Assembly: GCA_032209605.1 (NCBI GenBank)
Contig: JASFXZ010000013.1
Location: 11,553,901 to 11,617,900 of the forward strand
DNA from: Mactromeris polynyma
Lineage: Eukaryota > Mollusca > Bivalvia > Venerida > Mactridae
Direction of reading: 5' to 3'
DNA: 64,000 nucleotides
Part shown: piece by piece, positions 35,380 to 47,732 of the stretch
Layout of the letters: every line of letters starts with the position of its first letter
Position numbering within the stretch: the first letter of the stretch is position 1
The notes under the pieces: model-generated
The model's input: only the letters and a program-made list of their open reading frames with translations
Database searches by the model: none
What the model was told of the DNA's origin: nothing
Translations under genes and position numbers: made by a program

Positions 35380-35560
35380 TGTATCCAACGACTTATTCGT
35401 TTAAGCGAAGTTATCACATCGAATTTATCTTAGCGAATATATTTCAGCGAATTCATCACTGCGTATTTTTCTCAGGAAATGTATCATAGCGAATTTTAAC
35501 TCTGCAATTTACTACATTGAGTTTATCTCAGCGAATTTGTCGAAGCGAATGAAGCGGTAA
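35380..35560. repeat. Degenerate AGCGAATTTATC-type tandem repeat
   Basis: About nine loosely spaced repeats of (T)AGCGAAT with 17-20-bp period, old and diverged. Confidence 0.55.
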
Positions 35561-35577
35561 TAAACTAGTTTAGTTAA

Positions 35578-36150
35578 CTAGATGCTCAAGGGCAACATGT
35601 CGAGCCCGCTAATTGACAAGAGCATACGGTTAATTAGTGCCATCTTAACATTGCAAGCAACACAACGTTCATTCACATTTATATATGCCGCGTAATTTAA
35701 ATAAACTCTGATAAATGACAGTGTCATACTCCGGACAAGATGTTTAGACCTTTGACCTCTAAGTATGACCTTGACTTTTGAGCTACGGATACGGGTGATG
35801 CATGCGACACACCTTTCCATCAAGATGAACAGTTGTGCCAAGTAACTAGAATAACCCCGAGATAAATGACATATGTTTTAGATCCTTTTTATATGTTTGA
35901 ATTCTAAACGTGACCTTGACATTTGAGCTACGGACACGGTTCTTGTGCGCGAGACACCGTCTCATCATAGTGAACATTTGTGCCAACTAATTTGAAAATA
36001 CCCCAATAAATTATCGAGTGATGGTCCGGACAAAACAAATCCGGACAGACGCTCGCACGCACGCACACACGCACACACTTTTACCGAGGCGCCATAATGG
36101 CGACAATGTCGAGCTCACCGCAAGGGCGCGCGACAACAATGAACTTTTAT
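35578..36150. repeat. Dispersed bivalve-type interspersed repeat with CA-rich tract
   Basis: Internal duplication of TGACCTTGAC-TTTGAGCTACGGA (35769 and 35912), a CGCACGCACACACG tract at about 36053-36078, and an end resembling GGCGACAATGTCGAGC. I associate these with a common bivalve repeat. Frames inside are not genes. Confidence 0.5.
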
Positions 36151-36588
36151 TTTCTTCATATCATTACAATAACTGTGAAAACCTATTCCAGGTAACATGA
36201 TTTGGTAAATTTCAACTATTTATGTTGGTGCTAGACTCGACAGCGTGAAGCTGGCATTTAACAGACACGATTTTGTCAACATAGATTTTACGACTTTTCT
36301 TGGGAGCGGCTAATGTAAAACAACGTATCAGGTTGTTGGGTGTTTCATCAGAAATCCGAGTATTTGTGGGGGACTGTCATCATGTTACCGTAACCTAGTC
36401 ACGCAAAACCTCTCATAATGTGTCAAAACACACCTACGAAAATGGATGCCGAGCACTATTGAAACCCTCACATTGCGTCTGTAGGTTCGACACGTTTGTC
36501 CCTACGTTTACAAAAGCCAATATTATCAAATTTTATAATATTTTGTAGCTAGATCGTCAGAGATACGTTTTGGTGTATATTTCGTTCC

Positions 36589-36740
36589 CAGGGGCGTAGC
36601 TTGGATGAAATGAATGTGTAAGCCAAGATCTAGGGGGTCTGGGGGCCTGCTCTAGAATGTCAGAGGTGCGTTTTGGCGTATATTTTCTGGGGAAATGTGT
36701 AGGCCGCGGCCTACACGGTCTATAGGAAGCTACGCCCCTG
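36589..36740. mobile_element. Short MITE with 14-bp inverted repeats and 5-bp target duplication
   Basis: Ends CAGGGGCGTAGCTT and AAGCTACGCCCCTG, flanked on both sides by GTTCC. Its interior contains a ~38-bp stretch resembling the sequence just outside its left end (36550-36589). Confidence 0.75.
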
Positions 36741-37340
36741 GTTCCTGTAAATATGCTTACAATCACGACAAAAACATATAATAAATATCTTACTGGCATC
36801 TTTCGAAAATAAATTATACGAATCAACGCCCCTGATGATAAACAGCTGATCAAACTTGTTACTTTCTATTATAAATGAAGTCATCTACTTCATACTTTTT
36901 TAGTTTAGTAAATTAGATGTGTGGACGTGTAATGTCTAGCTGCTAAAAAGGTTACCACGTTTACAGCATATTACATTTGTTGTTACCCACACAAATGTTT
37001 TTTACCTCCATTTTGGATAAATGTCGAAAATGATGGGACGTTAAACACATAGTCCCATTTGGTATAGCCTAACTAAACAGCAAATCAATCAAGTACTGAT
37101 GTCTTGAAACTCACTTACGTCGTCGCTAGAAGTGTTCTCAGCAATTGCTATGACGTCATCACACTTGAGTCCCAATGGTGCGTCAGCCAATCAAATTCAA
37201 AGTTAAATGCCGAAGCACATTTTTGGATAGCCGAACTTCGTTTGTTAACTGAACGCTGATTGGTTCAATCTGAACTTTGTAAACGCTGGGCTGGAATGTA
37301 TACATTCGTCTTTCCTGAACTACTCTTTCAAAGTAGACAT
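36741..37340. other. Non-coding stretch
   Basis: The 98-codon minus-strand frame at 36557-36853 runs across the MITE and is not a gene. Nothing else supported. Confidence 0.4.
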
Positions 37341-37344
37341 ACGT

Positions 37345-37605
37345 CTCACGTGGCCGAGTGGTTAAGACATCCGCTTCGGGAGCGGGAGGTCGATGTTTCG
37401 AATCCCGGTAGGGGTCCGTCCTGATAGATCCGGTTGGTGAGCCGCCAGCTAGTTAAATAATGGTTACCGTGCGCCTACCTGTCTGGTGTCTGGAATTTAA
37501 GGATAAATTTAAACGGCTCAAAAAGTAGGTGTCTCATAAGTCAGAAATGGCTGGCCCCTAAATAGGCGTGACACTATAATAAGTAAACACTTTTTTACGT
37601 ACCTA
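37345..37605 (+). mobile_element. SINE family S2, copy 1
   Basis: tRNA-like head with A box TGGCCGAGTGG, anticodon loop TTCGGGA and B-box-like TTTCGAATCCC. The body is shared with 62533-62748: TAATGGTTACCGTGCGCCTA, AGTAGGTGTCTCATAAGTCA, GAAATGGCTGGCCC, ending TATAATAAGTAAACAC. Confidence 0.75.
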
Positions 37606-37659
37606 TGATTGTGATACACGTTCTTACGAACAGTGCCTTGAATTTTAAGTAGTGACTGA

Positions 37660-37720
37660 TTATTATTCCAATTGTATATATTTATTTATTCAAGTCTCAT
37701 CTTTGTACAAAACATAGATA
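37660..37720 (-). repeat. Retrotransposon 3'-tail-like fragment
   Basis: On the minus strand it reads TTTGTACAAAGATGAGACTT then GAATAAATAAATATATACA, the form of a non-LTR element tail. Very short. Confidence 0.3.
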
Positions 37721-39720
37721 TACATATATAGTAACGATTATAAAACAAACATAATACATTGCACAAAGCCATTCAAATAAGAATTATAAGTGACTATATA
37801 AGCATACACCTCATACATAAAACTATACAAACTTTATACGATATATTATAAGACTATCGTGTAGCCAAACTATTAACATAAATATTTAATTTTGAACTAT
37901 AATCGTGTGACTTAAAAGGAAACATTTACATAAAAACATAAGAATGACTATCTATCAGTTTTGTAAAAAGTTGTTAGTAATATAATACAAGGTAATAATA
38001 CATTATCTATGTACTTTAAACATAAAAAACGTTTGGTTAATCAATGGTATATAAATCAGACACTAATTAGTTCTTATAGTTGTGATAACCAAACGGATTC
38101 AACACAAAGTACGGTGAAATAAAGATTACTGTTCAATGCACTCATGTTCGTGTTAAATGAATTAGAACAAACCAATCAAGAGGACTACGAAATAAATATT
38201 GTCTCAGTTGTATTAGCCTTCGTCGATTCGAAAGTTTAATAGATTCGAAATATTTTGATATAGTTTGAAGAAGACGGATCTAATAAATATTTGTTTGTAT
38301 CTCGTTTCTTATCTTTAATTAAGACATCAGATAAATGCGTAAATGTTGTATTAATGTATTAGTGCATTTAAAAAACAATTACATAGATAGTGATTTAATG
38401 GAAATCTCTGAAAAGTCAATGGACAAGGCCACAATGGTCTAGTACATTTGTAATTGTGTTTTGAAGCTTATCTATTTACACGTTTTTTTTTAACTATCTG
38501 TAACACGCATGGCATGCTATTATTGTTGAATATATTCATAAAGTCAAACAAAAGAACGGAAGCAAAATTTAAAAAAAATATATACTTGGTTTCCATAATT
38601 TATTGATTCAATTAACATGCGATTGTGCAATAACTCAAAATCTTACCTAACAAAAGTACAACATATTCGCTTATTTCAATTTGCGCCGACCATCTTCTTG
38701 AGATAATTATTGTTAAGTTTCAGCTGTTTTGGCCATAATGATGTTGTAAGTATATATGCGCCTGGAATGGTGTTCACCACTTCATTATTTCGGCGTTAAC
38801 AATTCAATAACACGGCTGTTTAGCAATAAAGTTTAAGAGTATAGCAAGTTAGCAACGCTTAAAACCTACTAAAACCATCATAAATTGATATATATACTTG
38901 TAAAGACTTTCAATTATGAAAACTTTAAATATGTTCACATCTTAAACGATTAATTCTAACATTATAATCTGAAGAGTATGTGATGAAATTATCATTAAAG
39001 TCAATGGACGCGGATTTATTCGCGTACGCTGTAAGTGTTCGTCGTAATAAAGCAATAAGTTGTAGCAATATTTAGCCGACAACCTACTTAAATTAAGTAG
39101 CCCGATCATCCCTATGTTCTAAAAAATCAATATATCATGGGTCGTAAAAAACACATATATTTTCACTAATTACGGGTAACCAGTACTTTAGCCACTGACA
39201 CATATTGATATACAGATGTATTTGCATCATTAGCACAATAGGGCGTGTGTATCAGAAAGAAGGAAATAATGACGAACGCTGTCAATCACTGAAGAGAGAA
39301 GGAGAGACAGATTGATATTGCCCCTGGAAACATATTGTGATTTATCTATAATTGCGAGAATACAATTTATCGTATTAAAAATGAGCATGTAGCGATGACA
39401 GGAATGTGCTTGCGGGTAGGTATATCATTACAACTGTCACCTATCTTAATGTTCAAACATGACACGACAGAAACTTATCTATACACATAATGTCAAATAA
39501 TTAGCTATTGTTTATGAGAAGTTTGTCAACTAATTATTATACTAATTAATCACATGGATCGTGTTTATTGGCTTCATCAGAAATTTTGATTAATGCTAGA
39601 AGTCAAGAAAAACAAGAAATATCTTGAAAAAAAGATGGTCGGTGCAATTTGAAGTTAAGATTAGTTGTGCAACATAAAAATTGCCGAGATGTTACGACGT
39701 CATTCCAGATCCAAAATTTG
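37721..39720. other. AT-rich non-coding stretch
   Basis: Nothing recognised. Confidence 0.4.
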
Positions 39721-39920
39721 ATTTCGGTGAATTCGCCGAAATTCCGTGGATTTCGGTACGGTAATGTACCCTTTATCGAAAGGTTAACCATTCCGTGTCA
39801 AGGTTACAAACATTGTTCGGCTGAAGAAAAATTGCCTTGGAGGTTAATCTAACGTAAGATTTGATTGGTTTACACAACACTGATATACAAAACCATGTTA
39901 GTACGACTGCACCGAAAAAA
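39721..39920. mobile_element. MITE-like repeat M3, copy 1
   Basis: About 200 bp with ends TTTCGGTG and CACCGAAA, closely matched at 61216-61410 (GTGGATTTCGGTA, TAACGTAAGATTTGATTGGT, TACGACTGCACCGAAAAA). Confidence 0.6.
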
Positions 39921-40439
39921 TACTCTACAAATTACCGCTTATTTTGTACGATACTAACTTTGATCTGACACACGACGGGCAATGGATAAATGTACCTTTA
40001 AATGAACAATGATTTAAAACAACACTTGATAATCTTGACACAAAGTTTGAGTGGTGTTATTTTCGTGAACCCACATTTATAGTAATACGGACGTGTAGTT
40101 AAACGATATGTATGTCAAATTTAATCAGACGCCCGAGAAACAAAAAACTAATAAAGAGAAATTTGCATACGAGTTATTTCAGCCCAAAATACCGCATTTA
40201 ACATAATATGCGCACCAACAAAGCATAAGGCATGCACACGTCACGACAATGTCACCACCATAGCTTCGCGCCAATTTCCATGTAGTCATTATGTTAACAA
40301 ACGTAATAATATATTCAATACAAAGCATACTATATCAGTCATTTGGTTGCTTTTTTATTTAGAATTGTCCATAAAACCACTGGAATACATTCACTCACAG
40401 CTTAGCTGATTGCATGACATAATATGACGCGAGGCTCTG
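39921..40439. other. Non-coding stretch
   Basis: Nothing recognised. Confidence 0.4.
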
Positions 40440-40727
40440 CCGAGCGTCATATTCGTTTCAGTCGACGAGTTTCATAAAAACAATATCAAATAAGCACGAA
40501 TGTAAGATTCTATTTATCACATAACACTATCAATCTTTAAATAAACAATATTTTGAATAAATGCCGAAATTCAGAACAATTGTAAACAATATGCTGTCAT
40601 TTAAAGTGACTTCACACTGGCCATTTATGACGTCATAAGTGACGTCACACTGGCTATTTATGTAACTAGTTACATATGATATTTATGTCACTGCTTTATG
40701 CCACTCCTGGAGTGCAAGTTATGTGAT
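40440..40727 (-). repeat. Inverted-repeat partner, right
   Basis: Reverse-complement match of 33211-33480, with an added segment at 40602-40662 in which an approximately 30-bp unit (GTGACNTCACACTGGC) is doubled around TATGACGTCATA. Confidence 0.7.
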
Positions 40728-42997
40728 AAATACTGATTCGAATGAATCAGCTTCCATTTCATTGCCTCGTGAATGACGCAAGTAAACACCACAGTACCAT
40801 AAACGTAAAGTAATTTACAAATCAAACAAACGATTTACCGTAGTGTTATTAATAAACATATTTTTAGAACGTTCGCACATGTGTCAATTTAACTGCACGG
40901 AACTGGAATAATATTTGCACTGACATATAGCCATGTGCGTCAATATGAAGTCTATTGAATGATACAATTGCTTGATTATTATACATACAATAACCATGCC
41001 ATATTGAATTGTAATTATTTCCGATACTATCAATAGCTATCGCGAGATGACATTTGTCTTTGTGAAACGTGGCTGCCACTTTTCTTTTCATTTGCTGGTA
41101 ATTAGAGACACCTCTCGTATATATTTTAAATGAATCCAATTCCATTGTAATTTCAAACATACTATAAACAATTGTCCGTACACAAGTTGTGAAAAGTTGA
41201 TTAATTTATGATAACAATTATTTTTATACATATAAACCTAATATTGGATTTGCATACGCATGTAATAAATATGTTTATTTTGTTAACAATCTACATGTTG
41301 ATTTCACTATATAAATCTGGTAGGATTGCGATATGTATGTTGTTATGATAATATATATGCAGATATTTGCTAATGTTCTAAAATGTTATAATTACATAGA
41401 GTTTCCTGATTGTCACAGATCACATTTATCAAAGTAGAAATGATCCAACGATATTTAGAGTCTATATTTATGTTGATATGTTGCACATGTGTGTATATGG
41501 TTTTTTTTCACTATCATTGTTTAAATTATATCTACATAAATACTATACATGAAATATCATGCGTACTTGTTTGTATTTTGAGCCAGAGGCCTTGTATTAC
41601 AAATAAAACATTATTGTATTGTATTATTGTAAATGCAAAATACCTGGAAGTGATAACTATGATATTCATGTAATAAATACACAAGTTATGAATTACCTAT
41701 TTATAACATCAAGCTAATGCTTGGTAATACAGTTTCGATGATTAGTTCAGGAATAGAATTGTATAACTCAATCATACGCCAATGAAATTTCCTAATTGTC
41801 AAATAAATCAGTTATCTGTAAATAGCTGGTTATCTAAGCTGTACTCCCAATGGTCAAACCGAATTATGTACTAATCATTTTGCTATTTTTGCATGGAAAC
41901 AATAACGTTACAGATGGTTGTCCTTTAAAGACCGCAGTAGTCAGGCGACCAGTGTATATTTGTAGACGAACCTTTGAATTTGATAATTATCTAGTGTGGG
42001 AGATGTTCACCGCACATGTGTGCAGTTCAAATGCGTGATAGTGCCACGCCCAGTTAGCTCAGCAGACAGATTCCTTCACTCCAAATCCTCAAACTCCATG
42101 TTCACAGGGGATCAACTGATCTGGATCAATTTGATCGTGAACCATATTTGCCATTGTTTGAAAGCAACTCTATACTTTAAGCAGTACTCTTCACAAACGT
42201 AAACAAAAATGTCTAAAAATCTTCTAATTATCATTGTGAAACATTCAAGGTTTTACTTTTTAGTTAACCAATTAAATTTTGGAGAACCGATGAATTTGAA
42301 TAATAATAATTCCTACCGGCATATCCATATCCTTAGTATCGTGATATGTAATCCTCATTGTCCCCTCTTGAAGAAGTTAGAAAATCAGACCCATGTTTGT
42401 TCCGTTGATACTACTTAATTGGTTCAATATCAATTCTTTTTTTATCTATTTTGTAAAGTATGGAGTGGGATGTCCTCGACCCACACATACTTATTTACCA
42501 GGAAAATAAAAATATATCCCCTTCAAAAAAAAAAATTATTTTTTATCATTGCCCATACTACTTTTAATGAACCTCTGGATCAGATGTTTTCCAAGTGTTC
42601 GACACTTCACTAAAAAAATTTTTTACTCGTTACTTTTATTTCAATGTACTTTACAATGCAGTGAAGTTAAAAATAATACACACTCACATAATACAATTGT
42701 ACATATTAAAGTTGTCCGTTTTCTTATAATTGTGTAAAGTATAGAAAGAAAATGAAGAATATACAGGGGATGTGAGTAGAATAGAAATTGTCAATATCAA
42801 TTCTGCCCAATCAGCATTGGCCTGATGCATAACTGCACCAGCCACAAAAAAGCAAATGTAAATTTTAGCCGCTTTTTAAGAGATTGTAGTTGTAGAGTTT
42901 GAACTGCGAATATTCAGTTAATCCATTGGATATCAGTGAAATTCTGATAGTGTTTGTGTAATGGTGAGATCATGTTTGATACAGCCTTAACATAAGT
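40728..42997. other. AT-rich non-coding stretch
   Basis: Several short frames, none with recognisable domains or splice structure. A retrotransposon-like tail lies at 41560-41632. Confidence 0.4.
41560..41632 (+). repeat. Non-LTR retrotransposon 3'-tail-like fragment
   Basis: GAGCCAGAGGCCTTGTATTA then CAAATAAAACATTATTGTAT and repeated TATTGTATT, resembling 3' ends of mollusc non-LTR elements. Confidence 0.35.
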
Positions 42998-43232
42998 TGA
43001 ACACAGCTGTACGATTTCCAACCTCTTCTTTAAGTGACGTCATTTCCAGAAAACGTCATATGTGACGTCACCATGTACTGACAGTAAGCAATATTTGTCC
43101 CATATGGCAATATAAAAACGAAGTACCCGTAAGGAGTAAATGTTGTTTCCTGTTTCTAAATAGTGACATAGTGTTGCGTTTTAATGACGTCACTTACAGA
43201 AGAGGGTGTAATTCCCATAGCAGCGCTCATAT
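42998..43232. mobile_element. Foldback element F1, copy 2
   Basis: Contains AAGTGACGTCATTTCCAGAA and GTGACGTCACCATGTACTG, and ends ATTCCCATAGCAGCGCTCAT. In inverted orientation relative to copy 1. Confidence 0.7.
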
Positions 43233-44046
43233 AGACTTCTCAAAGAAGCGAAATAATTCAAGTTTAAATATCGTATTTAAATACCGGCCATTTTTTTACA
43301 AGATATTTCTTGTTTCATAATGATACTTATGGCATTCGTGTTCAAACTTAACGTATGCTGTCCCACCTATTGTATTAAAGACGATGGCACGACTGTGTAG
43401 ATGTGTTCGTTATGCAAACCTTTTATCAATTGAAATAAATATACTAATATATCAGTATTTCAAGTATACGTATGTAAGATTATACACGAATTAACACGAC
43501 AGAACTTGCCATGTAATGGATATAAAATGGACATACATCTTTCAGCACGATACTTAGGATATGATTAATATGTCGTATACAAATCTGGGTCAAATTGCCC
43601 TAAATAGTTCGCATAGCTAATATAAATACAAATCGAGAAAAAACAGCTGACTAGGCTATTGTTACAACGAAACAGTCCATAGGAAGGCCAGCAGTTGACC
43701 TGTACAAGTATCGCTTGACCAAATAATGATAACGGACATGTTTGAAAGATAGACGGTCACGTTTTTTATCTCTGAAAGAAAATGATATTCGAAATGGTGC
43801 AATTAACATTCTGCTATTAAAAACAAAACACCGCCAAAATCGTTATAAAATGTTCCGTAAAATGTTATATAACTCACAGGAGATAGAAATGGCAGACACT
43901 TTATAGCCTAGTTTCATGACATTTTTTATAGTTTTCTCACATAAATGTTTAGGTTAGTGTGTCATGTTAGTGAAATGTAAAAAAATAAGGTAATCATGAA
44001 CTATTGAATAAATGGTTACGAATTGACATGCTTTGAGATAAGATAC
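43233..44046. other. AT-rich non-coding stretch
   Basis: Nothing recognised. Confidence 0.4.
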
Positions 44047-44130
44047 ATATCGAGGGCTCAACGCAACACTGTCGTAACTCCTATGTATTTATAAAGGAGT
44101 TACGACAGTGTTGCGTTGAGCTCTCGATAT
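44047..44130. repeat. Near-perfect hairpin, 36-bp stem, 12-nt loop
   Basis: Arms 44047-44082 and 44095-44130 are complementary at 35 of 36 positions, the exception being a G-T pair. The loop is ATGTATTTATAA. Core of the arm: CAACGCAACACTGTCGTAAC. It may be a short palindromic transposon remnant or a transcribed hairpin. Confidence 0.9.
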
Positions 44131-44559
44131 ATGACTACCAATGCATCATGATCTCTCGGAAACATGTCTCATAAATACAAATTATTGCACAATATATTAC
44201 CATGAAATATTCACTACAGTTAAGATAAAGACACAATGCGGGGGAAATCATTATCATGCAAACCTTAAAACAAACGATTACAGTGAATATCCATTAGTGT
44301 CAAGCCATGAAAAATGTCATAGAACAATTAGATAAACAAATGAAAATAGTGCTAAAACATGCCAAATATTTATACTTGAGCGTACATGTTTATGCCTCTT
44401 TACTTGAATTTTAAAAACAATTTGTCATGATGTGAGAAACATGCAATAAATGAAATAAGGCATTTGAAACGTTAGGGAAGATGGAAATACATATCTTTTT
44501 TTCTAAAACGACATAGGATACAATGAGGCAACGCTCGATGGTATATTACTATGCCACAA

Positions 44560-44655
44560 CACGATGGTATAATGTGACGGTACACCATGACGTTATAATG
44601 TGACGGTACACCACGACGGCATAATGTGACGGTACACCATGACGTTATAATCTCA
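44560..44655. repeat. 26-bp minisatellite, 3-4 units
   Basis: Units of ATGACGTTATAATGTGACGG plus TACACC, running directly into the 35-bp array. Confidence 0.8.
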
Positions 44656-45840
44656 GAGGCGACATGGGGTGAAAGCCCTATTCCATCTCAGTGGCGACAT
44701 GCGGTGAAAGCCCTATTTAATCTCATTGGCGACACGAGTTAGAAGCCCTATCCCATCTCAGTTGCGTCACGTATTAAAAGCCCTATCCCATCTCAGTGGC
44801 GACATGTGGTGAAAGCCCTAATGCATCTCAGTGGCGACTTGTGGTGAAATCCCTATCCCCTCTCAGTGGCGACATGTGGTGAAAGCCCTATCCCCTCTCA
44901 GTGGTGATACATGGTGAAAGCCCTATCCCCTCTCAGTGGTGATACATGGTGAAAGCCCTATCCCCTCTCAGTGGTGATACATGGTGAAAGCCCTATCCCC
45001 TCTCAGTGGCGACATGTGGTGAAAGCCCTATCCCCTCTCAGTGATGATACATGGTGAAAGCCCTATCCCCTCTCAGTGGCGACATGTGGTGAAAGCCCTA
45101 TCCCCTCTCAGTGGTGATACATGGTGAAAGCCCTATCCCCTCTAAGTGGCGACACGTGTTTAAAGTCCTATCCCCTCTAAGTGGCGACACGTGGTGAAAG
45201 TCCTATCCCCTCTAAGTGGCGACACGTGTTTAAAGTCCTATCCCCTCTAAGTGGCGACACGTGGTGAAAGTCCTTTTCCCTCTAAGTGGCGACACGTGGT
45301 GAAAGCCCTATCCCCTTTAAGTGGCGACACGTGGTGAAAGTCCTATCCCCTCTCAGTGGCGACACGTGTTTAAAGTCATATCCCCTCTAAGTGGTGACAC
45401 GTGTTAAAAGTCCTATCCCCTCTAAGTGGCGACACGTGGTGAAAGTCCTATCCCCTCTAAGTGGCGACACGTGTTTAAAGTCCTGTCCCCTCTCAGTGGC
45501 GACACGTGTTTAAAGTCCTATCCCCTCTAAGTGGCGACACGTGGTGAAAGTCCTATCCCCTCTCAGTGGCGACACGTGTTTAAAGTCCTATCCCCTCTAA
45601 GTGGCGACACGTGGTGAAAATCCTATCCCCTCTCAGTGGCGACACGTGTTTAAAGTCCTATCCCCTCTAAGTGGCGACACGTGGTGAAAGTCCTATCCCC
45701 TCTCAGTGGCGACACGTGGTTAAAGTCCTATCCCCTCTCAGTGGCGACACGTGGTTAAAATCCTATCCCCTCTCAGTGGCGACACGTGGTTAAAGTCCTA
45801 TCCCCTCTAAGTGGCGACACGTGGTTAAAGTCCTCTCGGT
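44655..45840. repeat. 35-bp minisatellite, about 34 units
   Basis: Units CTCAGTGGCGACATGTGGTG plus AAAGCCCTATCCCCT. In the right half, units ending GTGGTGAAAG and GTGTTTAAAG alternate, forming a 70-bp dimer. About 20 right-half units carry CACGTG. Confidence 0.95.
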
Positions 45841-47483
45841 GGCAAAGACTAAGTTAGTAATTCGAACTCTCCCAATCAGGCTAGTTTTGAGTCAGAGATA
45901 CAAGTACACTATAAATAACATTATCATAAAATCACATGCTGATAAAACATGATTTAAGCACAATAAACTGTACAGTATGCTTGGCTCCAACTGTCCCTAT
46001 TATTTATTACACATTAATTAGCAATGTCAATCAAGGATGGCATAACACGAAACTGTATTATATTGTAAGATATGCCTTCGTACACTTACAATTAATATGA
46101 ACAATTAATGGGGCACATTTCTGCTTTGATAAATCGCCGCATTTGACTTGATGCTGATATGACACTTTTGTGAAGTTTACTGTAAGTATTGCGCTGTAGT
46201 GTCGAGGGATTATCATAATCTGTAAAACGACTGGTTAGTATTGCATCGTAATATATGGTGTATTTATGAAGTTATTTACGCAAGTTTTTTACATATGTAT
46301 TAACATGTTGTTATCATAGAATAATATGCCGTGTAGTGAAATATCACCACTACATACATATGTTTAACAATTTTCACGTCATATAGTTTACGGATTTTAC
46401 GGATGGCTTAAATACAGTAAGTTTTTTTTATATACTTGGACGCATTATGTGAAAAAATAAAATATATTTGACAAGGGCTACAGTGCTTATCATACACTAC
46501 TATTACAATTCATTAAGGAATCCGAAATTTAGTATTACAAATCAAATTAAATTCCCTTTTAAATAGCTAGGATGATTTGTGTTAAATTAATATTTATAAT
46601 TAATATTGATACTTGACAATAAATTCTCCATTTATTGTCTGTGATTTTTCCACCCGTATAGCTTCATTTGTTGCATTAAAATATAAAATATCATTTGATC
46701 GCAGACCCTGTCTCAAAACCTTCGATATGAAAGTATACATATATCATAGTAAGAAACTTAAATATTAAATAGAAATTAAAATCGTAATGTTAGGCGTAAA
46801 ACAATATGTTTGTTTCAGGTTTCCCGACCTACCCTATTATTTTTGCCCCGACCCTAGAACATTTTTTCGCGTGTTAACATTTTTTTCCTTTCGGTAAAAT
46901 GTTTTTGTGTGGAATTTTCTTAAGGTTCATATTTCTGCCCAGTTATTAGACGCTTTACGAGTATTGCAGCTATAGAGTATTATATTCACCTTGATTAAAC
47001 ATTGTCCATGTTAAAAGGGAAAGGGGATTTGTCTTTTAACATATATTCATTTCAATCTATGTTTAATTTGCTTCGTGTGAAAATAAAAAAAATCTCAAAA
47101 AAAATATTTTTCAGGTTAATAAGTAGCGTTTAAGTAGAACACACATCGATTTCCTGTAGGTTTCGGATATTTATATAGTAGAATAAGAACAATTCTGATG
47201 TTAATAATTAAGCTTGTGCAATAAACTAATTATAAAATATATTAATCAAATACAATATTATTTCAGTTCTAAGTCATAAAATTAATATGTTGCCATAAAT
47301 ACAATTTTGTTTGTTCTAAACTATCCCCACTTGTTTACCATTACGGATTAGAAATAAAACCGAATAGTTTAGATATAATTTCAATTCCGTACTCGGACAA
47401 TGCTTCAGCCGTTTTCACAGCAAGCGTCGTCATCATCACCATACACAACAACTACGATGTTGTTGATGATAATGTATGTTTCC
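45841..47483. other. AT-rich non-coding stretch
   Basis: No gene recognised. A stretch near 46820-46860 (TTTCCCGACCTACCCTATT) looks repeat-derived. Confidence 0.4.
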
Positions 47484-47732
47484 ATCAGAGTTTACGCCAT
47501 GTTTCAACAATGTTTCCGTCATATAGGGCGGCCAGTTGACCTAACTAGTTGTCCTGAAATTAATTATCAACCAGTACTAACTTGATCTTGCGTAAGCATC
47601 TGACAACTTCTCCACATGTGGAGGACATGACCATAGTCAATATTATAGAAGAACGTAACCTGCCCAACCCGGGAATCGAATCCGTATATACCGGGTGACA
47701 GTCTAGCGCTATACCAACTGAGCTAGCCGGAC
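47484..47732 (-). mobile_element. tRNA-Asp-headed SINE, minus strand
   Basis: On the minus strand the head at 47660-47732 has GGCTAGCTCAGTTGG (A box) and GATTCGATTCC (B box), with anticodon loop CTGTCAC (GUC, Asp). The tail (GTTAGGTCAACTGGCCGCC, GGCGTAAAC) is the one shared with 25.6 and 57.2 kb. Confidence 0.7.

Noticed and set aside
36557..36853. 98-codon minus-strand frame with a hydrophobic start
   Set aside because: Runs across a MITE and its flanks.
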